Assembly (NCBI GenBank): GCA_016281815.1
Contig: JAEEJK010000096.1
Span: forward strand, 26,951-90,950
DNA from: Prevotella sp.
Lineage (GTDB): Bacteria > Bacteroidota > Bacteroidia > Bacteroidales > Bacteroidaceae
DNA: 64,000 nucleotides
Reading direction: 5' to 3'
Every line of letters starts with the position of its first letter. The first letter of the stretch is position 1. A program made the position numbers and the translations under genes. Positions 16,607-26,900 of the stretch are shown here, piece by piece. The notes under the pieces were generated by a model that was not told the DNA's origin, did not search any database, and saw only the letters and a program-made list of their open reading frames with translations.

Positions 16607-17680
16607 TCAATCATTAAATGCAGATTCTTTAGGCTCAGCCAACTCTGGCCATCCATCGGATGTCCAGTTGACGGGGCGTTGGATGAGCATGGCCGCTCCG
16701 TTGCGGGTGGCGCTGTAGCCGTGGCAGATGAAGATGTCCTCACCATCGAAGTTGTATACCGCGCAGTGCCCTGTGGCTTCCCATTCTTTCTTGTCGCCCT
16801 CCAGGAACAGATTTCCACCGCCTGTGAGCATGTCTTTGCCGTCACGGTCGAGGTAGGGCCCGCTCACTTTCTTGCTGCGTCCCACGGCTACGCGGTAATT
16901 GCTTTGGGCACCCCGGCAGCAGTAGTCCCATGAGACAAAGAGATAATAGTAACCGCCGTGCTTGAAAATGAACGGTGCCTCGATGGCATTGCGGCCGGCG
17001 AAGCGTGAGGTGGGGTTCTCGGCAGCATGAGGGTCTCCGGGGCGATGACGGCGGGCTATGGTTACCGGCTTCGAGGCCAGGTGCATGGTGGAGTCAAGAC
17101 GGGCCAGTTGGATGCCATCCCAGAAGGAACCCCAGACGAGCCATGGCGTGTCGGAGTCGTCAATGACGAAATTGGGGTCGATGGCATTCCAGTTGTCACC
17201 TGATGTCTTGCCATCGGTACCGGCCTTCCAGTCGTGTGAGCAGACGATGCAGCCCTCGTCCTTCCACATATTGGCGCCCAGCGAACGAGTGCTGAGCAGA
17301 CCGATGGCGGATCCGTTCTTGCCAAACGTGGAGCAACTGTAGGCGAGCCACCAGCGGCCGTGCCACTGGATCACATCGGGCGCCCATACATGATTGCCGA
17401 AGCCGGGCACAGAATCCGTGGTCCAGCCGGGAATGACGGTCATCACCGGTTGGGGCAGCACCGTCCATGTCTTGCGGTCCTTGGAGGTCATCTGCTGAAT
17501 GCCCATGCCTGTGGCGTAGATGTAGTACGTGTCGCCTTCCTTGGCCATGACGGGGTCATGCACCATGGGCGTGTCTGTCTGAAATGCCTCACGTTGGAAT
17601 CGCTGTCGCCGTGGTCCCTGTGCAGAGACGGTCGTGGTGATGGCAATGGTGATCATTACCGATAAGAATGCTTTCTTCAT
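16607..17680 (-). CDS. Glycoside hydrolase family 43 (arabinan-active)
   Basis: The protein has 357 residues with a signal peptide (MKKAFLSVMITIAITTTVSAQ). The five-bladed GH43 fold shows the general base Asp42 (VHDPVM), the pKa-tuning Asp168 (NAIDPNFVID) and the proton donor Glu234 (AIEAPFIF), plus HVWAPDV. A His in GHCAVYNF near the centre of the propeller is in the position of the metal-site His of arabinanases. The closest known activity is endo-1,5-alpha-L-arabinanase or arabinofuranosidase. It is the first gene of the GH43-PL11 operon; a 26-bp duplicated sequence lies just upstream of its start. Confidence 0.9.
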   Translation of the reverse strand: MKKAFLSVMITIAITTTVSAQGPRRQRFQREAFQTDTPMVHDPVMAKEGDTYYIYATGMGIQQMTSKDRKTWTVLPQPVMTVIPGWTTDSVPGFGNHVWAPDVIQWHGRWWLAYSCSTFGKNGSAIGLLSTRSLGANMWKDEGCIVCSHDWKAGTDGKTSGDNWNAIDPNFVIDDSDTPWLVWGSFWDGIQLARLDSTMHLASKPVTIARRHRPGDPHAAENPTSRFAGRNAIEAPFIFKHGGYYYLFVSWDYCCRGAQSNYRVAVGRSKKVSGPYLDRDGKDMLTGGGNLFLEGDKKEWEATGHCAVYNFDGEDIFICHGYSATRNGAAMLIQRPVNWTSDGWPELAEPKESAFND

Positions 17681-17691
17681 AAAGGTTATTG

Positions 17692-17743
17692 TTTTTTAGG
17701 TTATGGCTCAATCTGAGTTTTTTAGGTGATGGCTCAATCTGAC
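17692..17743. repeat. 26-bp tandem duplication upstream of the GH43 gene
   Basis: TTTTTTAGGTTATGGCTCAATCTGAG (17692-17717) is followed directly by the same unit with two changes (17718-17743). It lies just upstream of the GH43 start (17680) and downstream of a minus-strand -7-like box TATTTTTG (17746-17753), so it would sit in the 5' leader or at the transcription start. It could be a regulator binding site or a slippage product. Confidence 0.85.
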
Positions 17744-17832
17744 AGCAAAAATAAGAAAATAAAATAAAAGAAGGATGCATGAACGTCATTTTTTGTTGAA
17801 AATATGAAACTATCCTAAAAAATGTGCGCATT

Positions 17833-17864
17833 TTTGGATAGTTCATAAAAATTTAATAAGTTTG
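17833..17864 (+). promoter_or_regulatory. Bacteroidota-type promoter (TTTG-N20-TAAGTTTG)
   Basis: TTTG at 17833-17836 and TAAGTTTG at 17857-17864 with a 20-base spacer, 62 bases before the start of the isomerase-like gene at 17927. Confidence 0.75.
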
Positions 17865-17926
17865 CAAACCATTATTATACTCTAAGCCTTTTTTGAGATT
17901 TATTACTTCATAAACATTTTAAAAAC

Positions 17927-19423
17927 ATGAAAAATGTACCTGTAATTAAAATTGGAATCGTTGCCGTTAGCCGCGATTGTTTTCCTGAGTCATTGGCCGT
18001 TAATCGCCGTAAGGCTGTGATTGCCAAGTATGTAGAGAAGTTCGGCGATGCCGGCATCTATGAGTGTCCTATCTGTATCGTCGAGAGCGAGATCCACGCT
18101 CAGCAGGCTCTTGAGGACGTCAAAAAGGCTGGTTGCAACGCCCTCTGCGTTTACCTGGGCAATTTTGGTCCGGAGATTTCCGAGACAATGATTGCCGACT
18201 GGTTCCAAGGCCCCACCATGTTCTGCGCTGCCGCTGAGGAGACACAGGACAACCTCATTGATGGTCGTGGTGATGCCTACTGCGGTATGCTGAATGCCAG
18301 CCAGGCTCTGTCTCTCCGCAAGACACGCGCCTATATCCCTGAGGAGCCCGTTGGTGATGCCGCTCAGTGCGCAGAGATGATTCATGAATTCTTGCCCATC
18401 GCACGTGCTATCGTTGGACTGCAGAACCTGAAAATCATCAGTTTCGGTCCGCGCCCCAACAACTTCCTCGCTTGCAACGCTCCTATCCGTGCTCTCTATG
18501 ACCTCGATGTTGAGATTGAGGAGAACTCAGAACTCGACCTGCTTGAGGCATTCCAGAAGCATGCTGGTGACCCACGTATCGACGAGGTCGTGAAGGACAT
18601 GGCCAAGGAGTTGGGCACAGGCAACAAGATACCGTCAGTGCTGCCGAAACTGGCTCAGTATGAACTCACACTGACAGACTGGATCGAGGCTCACATGGGT
18701 TCACGTCAGTACGTGGCAATGGCCAACAAGTGCTGGCCCGCATTCCAGACAATGTTTGGCTTCGTTCCCTGCTATGTCAACAGCCGCCTGACAGGCCGTG
18801 GCATCCCCGTAGCATGCGAAGTGGATATCTATGGCGCTCTGTCGGAGTTTATCGGCACTTGCATCACCGAGGATGCCGTCACCTTGCTCGACATCAACAA
18901 CTCTGTTCCGAAGGATATGTATGAGGAGAGCATCAAGGGCAAGAAGTTCGAGTGCGACACCTACACCGACAAGGAGATCTTCATGGGCTTCCACTGCGGC
19001 AACACCGCTTCCTCCAAGGTATGCAACTGCCAGATGTGCTTCCAGCGCATTATGGCACGCGCTCTGCCGGTAGAGGTGACCAACGGTACGCTGGAGGGTG
19101 ACCTCAAGCCCAGCAAGGCTACGGTCTATCGCCTGCAGTCAACTGCCGACACCAAACTTCGTGCATATATCGCACAGGGTGAGATCCTGCCGGTTGCCAC
19201 CCGCTCGTTTGGCTCCATCGGTATCTTCGGCATCAAGAACATGAGCCGCTTCTATCGCCATGTCCTCATCGAGAAACACTATCCTCACCATGCAGCAGTG
19301 ATGTTCGATCACTCAGGTAAGTATCTCTGGGAGGTTCTGAAATACATGGGTATCCCCGTTGAGGAGATTGACTACAACTTCCCGAAGGGCAACTATTATC
19401 CCACCGAGAATCCCTTTGCATAA
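17927..19423 (+). CDS. L-fucose/L-arabinose isomerase family protein
   Basis: The protein has 498 residues and no signal peptide, so it is cytoplasmic. It fits the fucose/arabinose isomerase-like superfamily: an N-terminal Rossmann-like domain (IKIGIVAVSRDCFPESL, CNALCVYLGNFGPE) and a C-terminal metal-dependent domain (GIPVACEVDIYGALSEF, DAVTLLDINN, MGFHCGNT). A cluster of Cys residues (KVCNCQMCFQ) after the HCGNT motif is noticeable. The substrate cannot be fixed from sequence; fucose, arabinose and rhamnose all occur in pectin, which fits the pectin enzymes just upstream on the other strand. It has its own promoter and terminator. Confidence 0.75.
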   Translation: MKNVPVIKIGIVAVSRDCFPESLAVNRRKAVIAKYVEKFGDAGIYECPICIVESEIHAQQALEDVKKAGCNALCVYLGNFGPEISETMIADWFQGPTMFCAAAEETQDNLIDGRGDAYCGMLNASQALSLRKTRAYIPEEPVGDAAQCAEMIHEFLPIARAIVGLQNLKIISFGPRPNNFLACNAPIRALYDLDVEIEENSELDLLEAFQKHAGDPRIDEVVKDMAKELGTGNKIPSVLPKLAQYELTLTDWIEAHMGSRQYVAMANKCWPAFQTMFGFVPCYVNSRLTGRGIPVACEVDIYGALSEFIGTCITEDAVTLLDINNSVPKDMYEESIKGKKFECDTYTDKEIFMGFHCGNTASSKVCNCQMCFQRIMARALPVEVTNGTLEGDLKPSKATVYRLQSTADTKLRAYIAQGEILPVATRSFGSIGIFGIKNMSRFYRHVLIEKHYPHHAAVMFDHSGKYLWEVLKYMGIPVEEIDYNFPKGNYYPTENPFA

Positions 19424-19453
19424 TTGTCGGATAACTGATCATCTATACTGATC

Positions 19454-19494
19454 ATTGGCGTATGGCAGTCTGGCCATACGCCAATCTGTTTTTA
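19454..19494 (+). terminator. Rho-independent terminator of the isomerase-like gene
   Basis: A perfect 13-bp stem (19454-19466 with 19473-19485), six-base loop and a T-rich tail (CTGTTTTTA), 31 bases after the stop. Confidence 0.9.
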
Positions 19495-19505
19495 TGAGGG
19501 ACTCG

Positions 19506-19533
19506 AAAAAAAAGGCGGACAATGTCCGCCTTT
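19506..19533 (-). terminator. Rho-independent terminator of the isochorismatase-like gene
   Basis: A perfect 10-bp stem (19511-19520 with 19524-19533) followed, on the minus strand, by a run of T residues (A run at 19506-19512 on the plus strand). It ends transcription coming from 20129. Confidence 0.88.
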
Positions 19534-19577
19534 AAAATGTAAATGATTTTCAGAAACTGAAATCAGTAGTCTGTGTT

Positions 19578-20129
19578 TCAGAATGCTGAGATCAATTCTT
19601 CGTTGCTGTAAGCATCTGCGCCATAGCAGGTCTTCAGATAGGCCAGACCATTATTGAAGTCCTCCTCGGTGAAAGAGTCGGTGGCTTCCTTGGCTACTAC
19701 CACATCATAACCTAAGCAGAAAGCATCGGCGGAAGTGTGGCGGACGCACATGTGCGTATGGAGTCCGGTCATAATGACGGTCTTCACGCCCAACTCCTTG
19801 AGAAGAATGTCAAGGTCGGTCTGGAAGAAACCGCTGTAACGGCGCTTTGGCACAACATAGTCTTTGTCGCATAATTTCAACTCAGGAATAACCTCTGCAC
19901 CAGGGGTGCCGGCAATGGCGTGGTCGCCCCAGATGATCAGTTCGCGGTCGATGTTCTTCAGGTGAGCATCGTTGCAGAAAATAACAGGCACACCTGCCTC
20001 GCGAGCGGCGTCAAGCAACTGTGCGGTGGCGGGAACGATGGCTTTGCCACGGTCGCAGGCAAGAGCACCGGTTACAAAGTCGTTGAGCATGTCGACGACC
20101 AAAATTGCGGGTGAATTGAGCTTGTTCAT
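19578..20129 (-). CDS. Isochorismatase-family cysteine hydrolase
   Basis: The protein has 183 residues with an apparent catalytic triad of Asp13 (VVDMLNDF), Lys95 (VVPKRRYSGF) and Cys128 (THMCVRHT). A cis-peptide-type turn precedes the Cys. This family includes nicotinamidase, ureidoacrylate amidase and related amidases. It is single-gene with its own terminator. The specific substrate cannot be deduced. A possible -7 box (TACCTTTG on the minus strand, 20197-20204) lies about 70 bases upstream. Confidence 0.85.
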   Translation of the reverse strand: MNKLNSPAILVVDMLNDFVTGALACDRGKAIVPATAQLLDAAREAGVPVIFCNDAHLKNIDRELIIWGDHAIAGTPGAEVIPELKLCDKDYVVPKRRYSGFFQTDLDILLKELGVKTVIMTGLHTHMCVRHTSADAFCLGYDVVVAKEATDSFTEEDFNNGLAYLKTCYGADAYSNEELISAF

Positions 20130-20312
20130 CTTGTTTCTGTTTAATTACTAAAATTGGAAGTTGGTTTATTGATAACTGATTCCATTAATCTGCGCGCAAA
20201 GGTAATGCAATTTCAACAATAATAAATGGATGATGACAATTTCCGCTTGTTAAATAACGTTAATAATCGAGAAAAGGCATTTGACAAGGGTATCAATCCT
20301 GAAAAAAATGAC

Positions 20313-20320
20313 TATATTTG
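20313..20320 (+). promoter_or_regulatory. Candidate Bacteroidota -7 box (TATATTTG)
   Basis: TAnnTTTG match about 25 bases before ATG 20346. The only nearby TTTG (20280-20283) is 29 bases upstream, too far for a standard promoter, so a full promoter is not claimed. Confidence 0.4.
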
Positions 20321-20345
20321 CATGTCGACAATAAAATAAGCGCTT

Positions 20346-20654
20346 ATGACCAACAAAATACTCGCATTTATCTTCGCTGTGGCGATGGGGGTAGCTGTAC
20401 CCGTCACTGCAGTTGCTGATACTTCTATTGAAATCATTGACAATGAGGTGCAGACCATCAACGTGGCTGTCTCTGAGTCTACCATTCATGTCACCGGAGC
20501 CAACGGACAGGTCATGCATGTCTACAATGTGACCGGAATGAAACTCATGAGTGTGAAAATAGAAGGACAGGACAAAAAAGTGGAGATCAATTTGCCCAAA
20601 GGCTGCTATATCGTCAAAGTGGGCAAGGTGGTCCGGAAAATCTACATCAAGTAG
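20346..20654 (+). CDS. Small secreted protein, essentially signal peptide plus sorting tail
   Basis: The protein has 102 residues. A signal peptide (MTNKILAFIFAVAMGVAVPVTA) is followed by only about 78 mature residues, almost all of which look like a T9SS-type C-terminal domain (TIHVTGANGQVMHVYNVTGMKLM, LPKGCYIVKVGKV, KIYIK). It has no visible passenger domain. It lies 18 bases upstream of an ECF sigma factor and is probably co-transcribed with it. Possible roles are a secretion reporter, a surface anchor fragment or a remnant of a larger protein. I do not recognise it as a named family. Confidence 0.6.
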   Translation: MTNKILAFIFAVAMGVAVPVTAVADTSIEIIDNEVQTINVAVSESTIHVTGANGQVMHVYNVTGMKLMSVKIEGQDKKVEINLPKGCYIVKVGKVVRKIYIK

Positions 20655-20672
20655 CCTACAAAGAAGGGCTGA

Positions 20673-21218
20673 ATGGCCATTGATGAGAAAGACATACTCA
20701 GACAACTCGCCGACCCAAGCACTAAAAGGAAGGCTTTTGAGTTGATTGTCAGTAAATACGGAGAATCTTTATATTGGAAAATCAGGCACATCGTGCTCAA
20801 TCACGATGATGCTGATGATGTGTTGCAGAATACTTTCATCAAAGCATGGGTCAACCTGGCTGATTTCAAGCAACTCTCCAAAATCTCCACCTGGCTCTAC
20901 AGAATAGCCATCAACGAATCACTCGACTTTATCAGAAAAAGAAAAAACCTGCAGGACTTCAGCATGGACGAGGCTGCAGGAGTGGCCAATATGCTCATGG
21001 CTGATGAGTATTTCGACGGCGATAGGGCACAGGCCATCTTGCAGGAGGCCATCGCTCTCCTGCCGGATGTGCAGCGAACTGTCTTCACGCTCAGATACTA
21101 CGACAACATGAAGTATGGGGATATGAGCAAAGTGCTCAACACCACCGAGGGGGCCCTCAAAGCCTCCTATCACATCGCCATGCAGAAAGTCACGGATTAT
21201 GTGAAAAAACACCAATAA
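20673..21218 (+). CDS. ECF-type RNA polymerase sigma factor
   Basis: The protein has 181 residues. Region 2 is visible (AFELIVSKYGESLYWKIRHIV, DADDVLQNTFIKAWVNL, ISTWLYRIAINESLDFIRK). Region 4 follows (LLPDVQRTVFTLRYYDNMKYGDMSKVLNTTEGALKASYHIAMQKV). A typical group IV sigma factor without an adjacent recognisable anti-sigma gene. It is followed by an alcohol dehydrogenase and a MATE pump with short gaps (28 and 39 bases), likely one transcript. Confidence 0.93.
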   Translation: MAIDEKDILRQLADPSTKRKAFELIVSKYGESLYWKIRHIVLNHDDADDVLQNTFIKAWVNLADFKQLSKISTWLYRIAINESLDFIRKRKNLQDFSMDEAAGVANMLMADEYFDGDRAQAILQEAIALLPDVQRTVFTLRYYDNMKYGDMSKVLNTTEGALKASYHIAMQKVTDYVKKHQ

Positions 21219-21246
21219 CCTTATCAATAACCTCACCAGTAACCTA

Positions 21247-22428
21247 ATGAAAGATTTCAATTTTTACGCGCCAACGGAAATCGTGTTCGGAAGACAGTCG
21301 GAAGAGCAGGTGGCGATGCTCGTGAAAAAGTATAGCGGAAGCTGCGTGCTCGTTCATTTCGGAGGACAGAGCGCAAAGCGCTCCGGACTGCTCGACAAAG
21401 TGACAACAATGCTCGACAGCGCTGGCATAGGATTCGTATGCCTCGGCGGAGTGGTGCCCAACCCAAGGCTCTCGCTGGTCAAGGAGGGTATCAAACTGTG
21501 CCGTGAGCAGGGGGTGGACTTCATCCTCGCTGTGGGTGGTGGAAGTGTCATCGATTCGGCCAAGGCCATCGGATATGGCGTGGGCTATGACGGAGAACCG
21601 TGGGATTTCTGGGCGGGAAAGGCTGTGCCGCAGTCATGCCTTCCCATCGGCGCCGTGCTCACCATACCGGCGGCTGGCTCGGAGATGAGCAACAGTTGTG
21701 TCATCACCAACGATGACAACAACGACAAACGGGGTTTCAACAACAACCTGTGCCGGTGCAAATTCTGCATCATGAACCCTGTGCGCACATTCACCCTGCC
21801 GCCTTATCAGACTGCTGCCGGGGCTACCGACATCATGATGCACACCATGGAGCGCTATTTCACCATGTATGACGACATGACGCTTACCGATGCCATCGCC
21901 GAGGCCTTGCTGAGAACAGTCAAGGACAGTGCGCTGGAGGTGATGAACAACCCGGAGGATTACCGCAACCGGGCACAGATCATGTGGGCGGGAAGCCTCT
22001 CGCACAATGACTTGATGGAGTGTGGGACAACCAAGGATTTCGCCACTCACAAACTTGAGCATGAGTTGAGCGCCATGTTTGATGTCACCCACGGAGCCGG
22101 ACTTGCCGCTCTTTGGGGTAGTTGGGCAAGGTTCGTGATGCCGGGACATGAGTCGCGCTTCGCCAGGTTTGCCGTCAACGTGATGGGAGTGGAGAATGAT
22201 TTCACCGACCGAAAGAGGACGGCCGAAAAGGGCATCGAGGCGGTGGAGAGGTTCTTCAAACTGCTCGGAATGCCTACCAGCATACATGAACTTCTCGGAA
22301 GAGAAATCACCGATGAGGAAATCGAGGAGATGGCCAGAAGGGCAAGCCATGACGGGAATATCACCCTGGGCAACATCTGTGTGCTGCAAAGGGAGGATAT
22401 GGTAAGCATCTACCGAATGGCAAGATAA
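21247..22428 (+). CDS. Iron-containing alcohol dehydrogenase (YqhD/BdhA-like)
   Basis: The protein has 393 residues, the usual length for this family. The N-terminal NADP-binding part carries GGGSVIDSAKAIG and the C-terminal helical part holds the metal ligands (His and Asp around TAAGATDIMMHTMERYF and KDFATHKLEHELSAMFDVTHGAG). These enzymes reduce aldehydes to alcohols, as in butanol dehydrogenase and YqhD. It sits between the sigma factor and the MATE transporter, which might suggest an aldehyde stress role; this is only a context guess. Confidence 0.93.
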   Translation: MKDFNFYAPTEIVFGRQSEEQVAMLVKKYSGSCVLVHFGGQSAKRSGLLDKVTTMLDSAGIGFVCLGGVVPNPRLSLVKEGIKLCREQGVDFILAVGGGSVIDSAKAIGYGVGYDGEPWDFWAGKAVPQSCLPIGAVLTIPAAGSEMSNSCVITNDDNNDKRGFNNNLCRCKFCIMNPVRTFTLPPYQTAAGATDIMMHTMERYFTMYDDMTLTDAIAEALLRTVKDSALEVMNNPEDYRNRAQIMWAGSLSHNDLMECGTTKDFATHKLEHELSAMFDVTHGAGLAALWGSWARFVMPGHESRFARFAVNVMGVENDFTDRKRTAEKGIEAVERFFKLLGMPTSIHELLGREITDEEIEEMARRASHDGNITLGNICVLQREDMVSIYRMAR

Positions 22429-22467
22429 CCAAAGAGGATTTTTGAAACCCACCTGCAAAGATAACGG

Positions 22468-23766
22468 ATGAACATACGCGACCGACAGATATTGCGTCTC
22501 GCGATTCCTTCCATCGTGTCAAACATCACCGTGCCGCTGCTCGGACTGGTGGATGTGGCTATCATGGGACACATGGGGAGCGCTGCATATATCGGGGCCA
22601 TCTCTGTCGGTGCGATGATTTTCAATATCCTCTACTGGATTTTCGGATTCCTCAGAATGGGAACCAGCGGCTTGACGTCGCAGGCATTGGGACGACGTGA
22701 CCTTACTGAGGTCACGTCGTTGCTTAAACGCTCGGTACTGGTGGGGTGGGCGGTGGCCGCTTCCATCATCGTCCTGCAAATTCCCATCAGACAGTTGGCC
22801 TTTGCCATCATCGCTCCGGAGGAACCCATCAGACAGTTGGCCACCGTCTATTTCGGGATATGTGTCTGGGGGGCACCGGCCATGCTCACCCTATACGGAC
22901 TCACAGGATGGTTCATCGGGATGCAGAACACTCGTCTGCCCATGGTGATCTCCATCACACAGAATGTGGTCAATATCGCTGCCAGCATCTTCTTTGTCTT
23001 TGGACTGGGCATGAAGGTCCGTGGGGTGGCGTGGGGAACAGTAGTGGCTCAGTATGCTGGTGTGGCGCTCGCAGTGACACTGCTGGTAGTTCATTATTCC
23101 AGATTGCAAAAATATGCCAAAGGCGGACGAATAATGGATATGGGAAGACTGTTGGATTTTTTCAAGGTCAATTCTGACATCTTCCTGCGCACTCTCTGCC
23201 TGGTGGCGGTCAATCTCTATTTCCTGGCTGCTGGGGCAAGACAGGGGACGGTGATCCTGGCGGTCAATACGCTGCTCACACAACTTTATATACTCTTCTC
23301 GTATTTCCTCGACGGATTTGCGTTCGCAGGAGAGGCTTTGTGCGGAAAATATTACGGGGCAGAGAATAAGGACGCGTTCCACATGACGGTGAGAAGAGTG
23401 TTCATGTGGGGGTTCTCGGTGGCTCTCCTCTTCACCCTCGTGTATGCCGTGGGGGGATTGCAGTTCCTGGGACTGCTCACCGATGAAGAGGAGGTGGTGA
23501 GGGCCGCTCAACCGTTTTTCCCATGGGCAATGGCTGTTCCGATGGCGGGAGTGGTGGCTTTCGTCTGGGATGGGGTGTTCATCGGCATCACGGCCACCAA
23601 GGGGATGCTGCTCTCATCGGTCGTGGCCACAGTGGCATTTTTTGCTCTCTATTCCGGCAGTGCCGGCGCATGGGGCAACCATGCCTTGTGGATGGCGTTT
23701 GTCATCTATCTCGCAGTAAGGGGCATCGTACAGACTGCCCTCTATTTTGGTAAACTGAGATGGTAG
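22468..23766 (+). CDS. MATE family multidrug efflux transporter
   Basis: The protein has 432 residues with about twelve hydrophobic segments in two similar halves. The start (RQILRLAIPSIVSNITVPLLGLVDVAIMGHMG) and the FLRMGTSGLTSQALG segment are typical of the MATE/DinF branch. It likely exports cationic compounds using a sodium or proton gradient. It closes the sigma factor-alcohol dehydrogenase-MATE gene string. Confidence 0.92.
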   Translation: MNIRDRQILRLAIPSIVSNITVPLLGLVDVAIMGHMGSAAYIGAISVGAMIFNILYWIFGFLRMGTSGLTSQALGRRDLTEVTSLLKRSVLVGWAVAASIIVLQIPIRQLAFAIIAPEEPIRQLATVYFGICVWGAPAMLTLYGLTGWFIGMQNTRLPMVISITQNVVNIAASIFFVFGLGMKVRGVAWGTVVAQYAGVALAVTLLVVHYSRLQKYAKGGRIMDMGRLLDFFKVNSDIFLRTLCLVAVNLYFLAAGARQGTVILAVNTLLTQLYILFSYFLDGFAFAGEALCGKYYGAENKDAFHMTVRRVFMWGFSVALLFTLVYAVGGLQFLGLLTDEEEVVRAAQPFFPWAMAVPMAGVVAFVWDGVFIGITATKGMLLSSVVATVAFFALYSGSAGAWGNHALWMAFVIYLAVRGIVQTALYFGKLRW

Positions 23767-23957
23767 GGGATGGCTGTGAAAAAATAAAAATGTTAAGTAA
23801 ATTCATACTTTTTTGAGTTTGCCTGACTATTTTCACTCCTTAATTAAATAAAAAAATTATTTAAAAGAATCTTATTTCTGAGGAAAAAGGCGGATTATTG
23901 GGCTTTTTTGAGTATTTTTGTACCGATTTTGGGTTATCATCAAACACTACCCCGATA

Positions 23958-26900
23958 ATGAGAAATTGGATTTGGTTTTTGTTATTCTTTTTTTTGCCAT
24001 TAGATATGATGTCGCAGAACTTTGAAGCACTTTGGAAACAGGTGAGCGAGGCTGAGGCTGCCGATCTGCCGAAAGACCAGGAAAAAGTGTTGGATATTAT
24101 CGTTGAGAAGGCAAAAAAAGAGAAAAACTACGGACAGTTGATGAAAGGTCAACTGAAAAGGATTGAGGCTGTCACGGCTGTCACTCCCGACTCGCTGAAA
24201 CCTGAAGTGGACAGACTGGTGAAGCAAGAGAAGGGGCTGGGTAAGAAACAGACGCTCCTCGCTGCTGTCTATCAGTCGGTGCTGGGCTCGGTTTACAGGG
24301 ATAATCCTTCACTGGATGAGAATGCCGAGACTGTCAGCAAGGATTATTTTGCCAAATCCCTTTCCAATCCGGATATATTGGCTGCGGCTAAGACGAATGT
24401 CTGGACTCCGCTGGTCGTCGAGGGGGCGGACAGCAGATTTTTTGGAAACGACATGCTCAGTGTGCTCGCTTTTCAGGCGGAGGAATTCTCCATGCTCTAT
24501 GAATATTATCGCTCACACGGCCAGCGTGAGGCTGCATGCATGGCCGCTGCCAGCATGCTCAGGAGCAAAGAGGATGATTATGTGAAAAAAGCCGCCAACT
24601 CCGAATACCTCAGACAGGTGGAGCAAATGATCGAGGAGTACAAAGACCTGAAAGTGGCCGGGGAGTTGGCATTGGTGAAATATGAATTCCTGGAGGAGGC
24701 ATCGGATGTGGATGATGCCCAGCGGGTCAAGTGGATCGACGAGGCTACGCAAAAATGGGGAGAATGGCCGCGAATCAACCGGCTCAAGAACTCCAGACAG
24801 TCCATCATACAGCCTAATTTCTCGCTCGATTTCGGTTCCGTGGTGGTGAGACCATCCCAGGAAAGGGTCATCAAACTGAATCTGAGGCATCTCAAGTCGA
24901 TGACCATGACCGTGTCGAAAGTGAACTTGGATCCCCTGAAGGATTACTCTCTTTATGACGAGAAAACACTCGCTGCAGTGAAGAAAGCCATTATCAGCGG
25001 CTCCACTTTCAAGGTAGCCAAACAGTTTGACTACCATCCTGATTACGAGTCATTCAAGGACAGCATTATCCTAAAACCCTTGGAAAGGGGCATGTATCTC
25101 GCTGAGTTTGACACGAATGAGAAAAACATCAGTACCGCAAGGACACTGTTTTATGTTTCTGATGTCTACCTTCTGGCACAGCCCATGCCGAACAACCAAA
25201 AGAGGATGGTGGCGGTGAGCGCTACGACAGGTCAGCCATTGAAGGATGCAAAACTCAAAATCATTTCGTATAATAAGAAAGATACGCTCATCAACTTAGG
25301 TCCAAAAGGTGATACGGTTGTCAATATGCCGGATCGGAGATATTCCAGTGGCGATTATTACCTCTACACCGCTGATGACAAGTATTGCCCCAAGCAGTCG
25401 ATGTGGATGTCTAACTATTCTTACAACAGTGTAACAGACCGCACTTCGATACAGTTGTTCACGGACAGGAGCATCTACAGGCCAGGACAAACCGTGCATG
25501 TCGCTGTCATCAAATTCAAAGTCAAAGGGGGCTTGGAGACAAGCGCGATGGAGGGAGAGAAACTGACTGTGGTCATGCGTGACGCCAACAATAAAGATGT
25601 TGACAAACGCGAGGTGGTCACCGACAGTTTCGGAAAGGCGACCGCTGATTTCACCCTTCCTCAGTCGGGACTGACTGGCACTTTCTCCGTCAATGTAAAT
25701 GGAAACAGAGAGAGTTTCAGAGTGGAGGAATACAAGCGTCCTACATTCGAGGTGGAGATGCCTGTGGTCAAGGAGGCTTACAAAGATGGTGACACGCTTA
25801 CCATCAAGGGACATGCACGCACCTATGCCGGAGTTCCCGTCCAGGGGGCCAAGGTGGACTACGAGGTGGAGCGCAGATGCGCTTCTTGGTGGTGGAGAAA
25901 CGGATCCGGTGATGAGGAGTCTTTGCTCAAGGACAGTGTCGTCACGGATGATGAGGGCGCTTTTGTCATGAGGGTGCCCATCGCCTTGCCCAGCAACGTG
26001 GACAGTGATGACGAGGATGACTGGAGAAACCGTTTCTATGAAATTGTCGTCAATGCTTCGGTCACTGACTTGGGAGGAGAAACGCATGAGGGCATTTTGT
26101 CACTGCCCATCAGCAGAAAACTGACTGCTTTCGATTTCAGCATCCCTGCTGTCATGGAGCGTGAGAAGATGAGCGACGTACAGTTCTCGCTGCGCAACAA
26201 TGCGGGAGACGAGGTAGACGGCAGCGTGACTTATTACATCGATGATGAACCTAATGGCTATACAGCGAAGACCAATGAGAAGACCGTTCTGCCAAAGGAG
26301 GGTCCTTTGGCAAAGTCGGGCAAGCATACCATCAAGGCTATTTGTCAGGGCGACACAGTCAAGCATGAGTTCATCTTGTTCTCTTATGACGATAAAAAGC
26401 CTTGTGTGGAGACCCACGACTGGTTCCAATACTCTGCCTCTCAGTTTGCCGATGAGGCATCGACCGTCAAGGTGCAGGTGGGGTCGTCAGATCCTAATCA
26501 AGTGGTTTTCTACAACGTTTTCGCAGAAGACAAGGTGCTGGAGCAAGGTTCTTTTACGTTGAATAACTCCAACCAGACGAGAATTTGGAAATACCGCAAG
26601 GAGTATGGTTCCGGCGTGCTGCTTACTTTCGCATGGGTGCGTAACGGCGAAGCATACACGCACACACATCGGATCCAGCGACCCATGCCCGACAAGCGCA
26701 TCATCCTCAAATGGGAGACTTTCCGCGACAAACTCAAACCGGGACAAGAGGAGGAGTGGATCCTGAGAGCGAACTATCCTGACGGTACTCCGGCGGACGC
26801 TCAGTTGCTGGCTACTATTTATGACAAGTCGCTGGACCAGATAGAGTCTCACTTCTGGTGGTTCAACAATTACATCAACGTGTATTTGCCAAGCACATCT

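Noticed and set aside
20280..20320. Full promoter with TTTGAC at 20280 and TATATTTG at 20313
   Set aside because: The spacer is 29 bases, much longer than the 19-21 seen in the other promoters; only the -7 box is kept.
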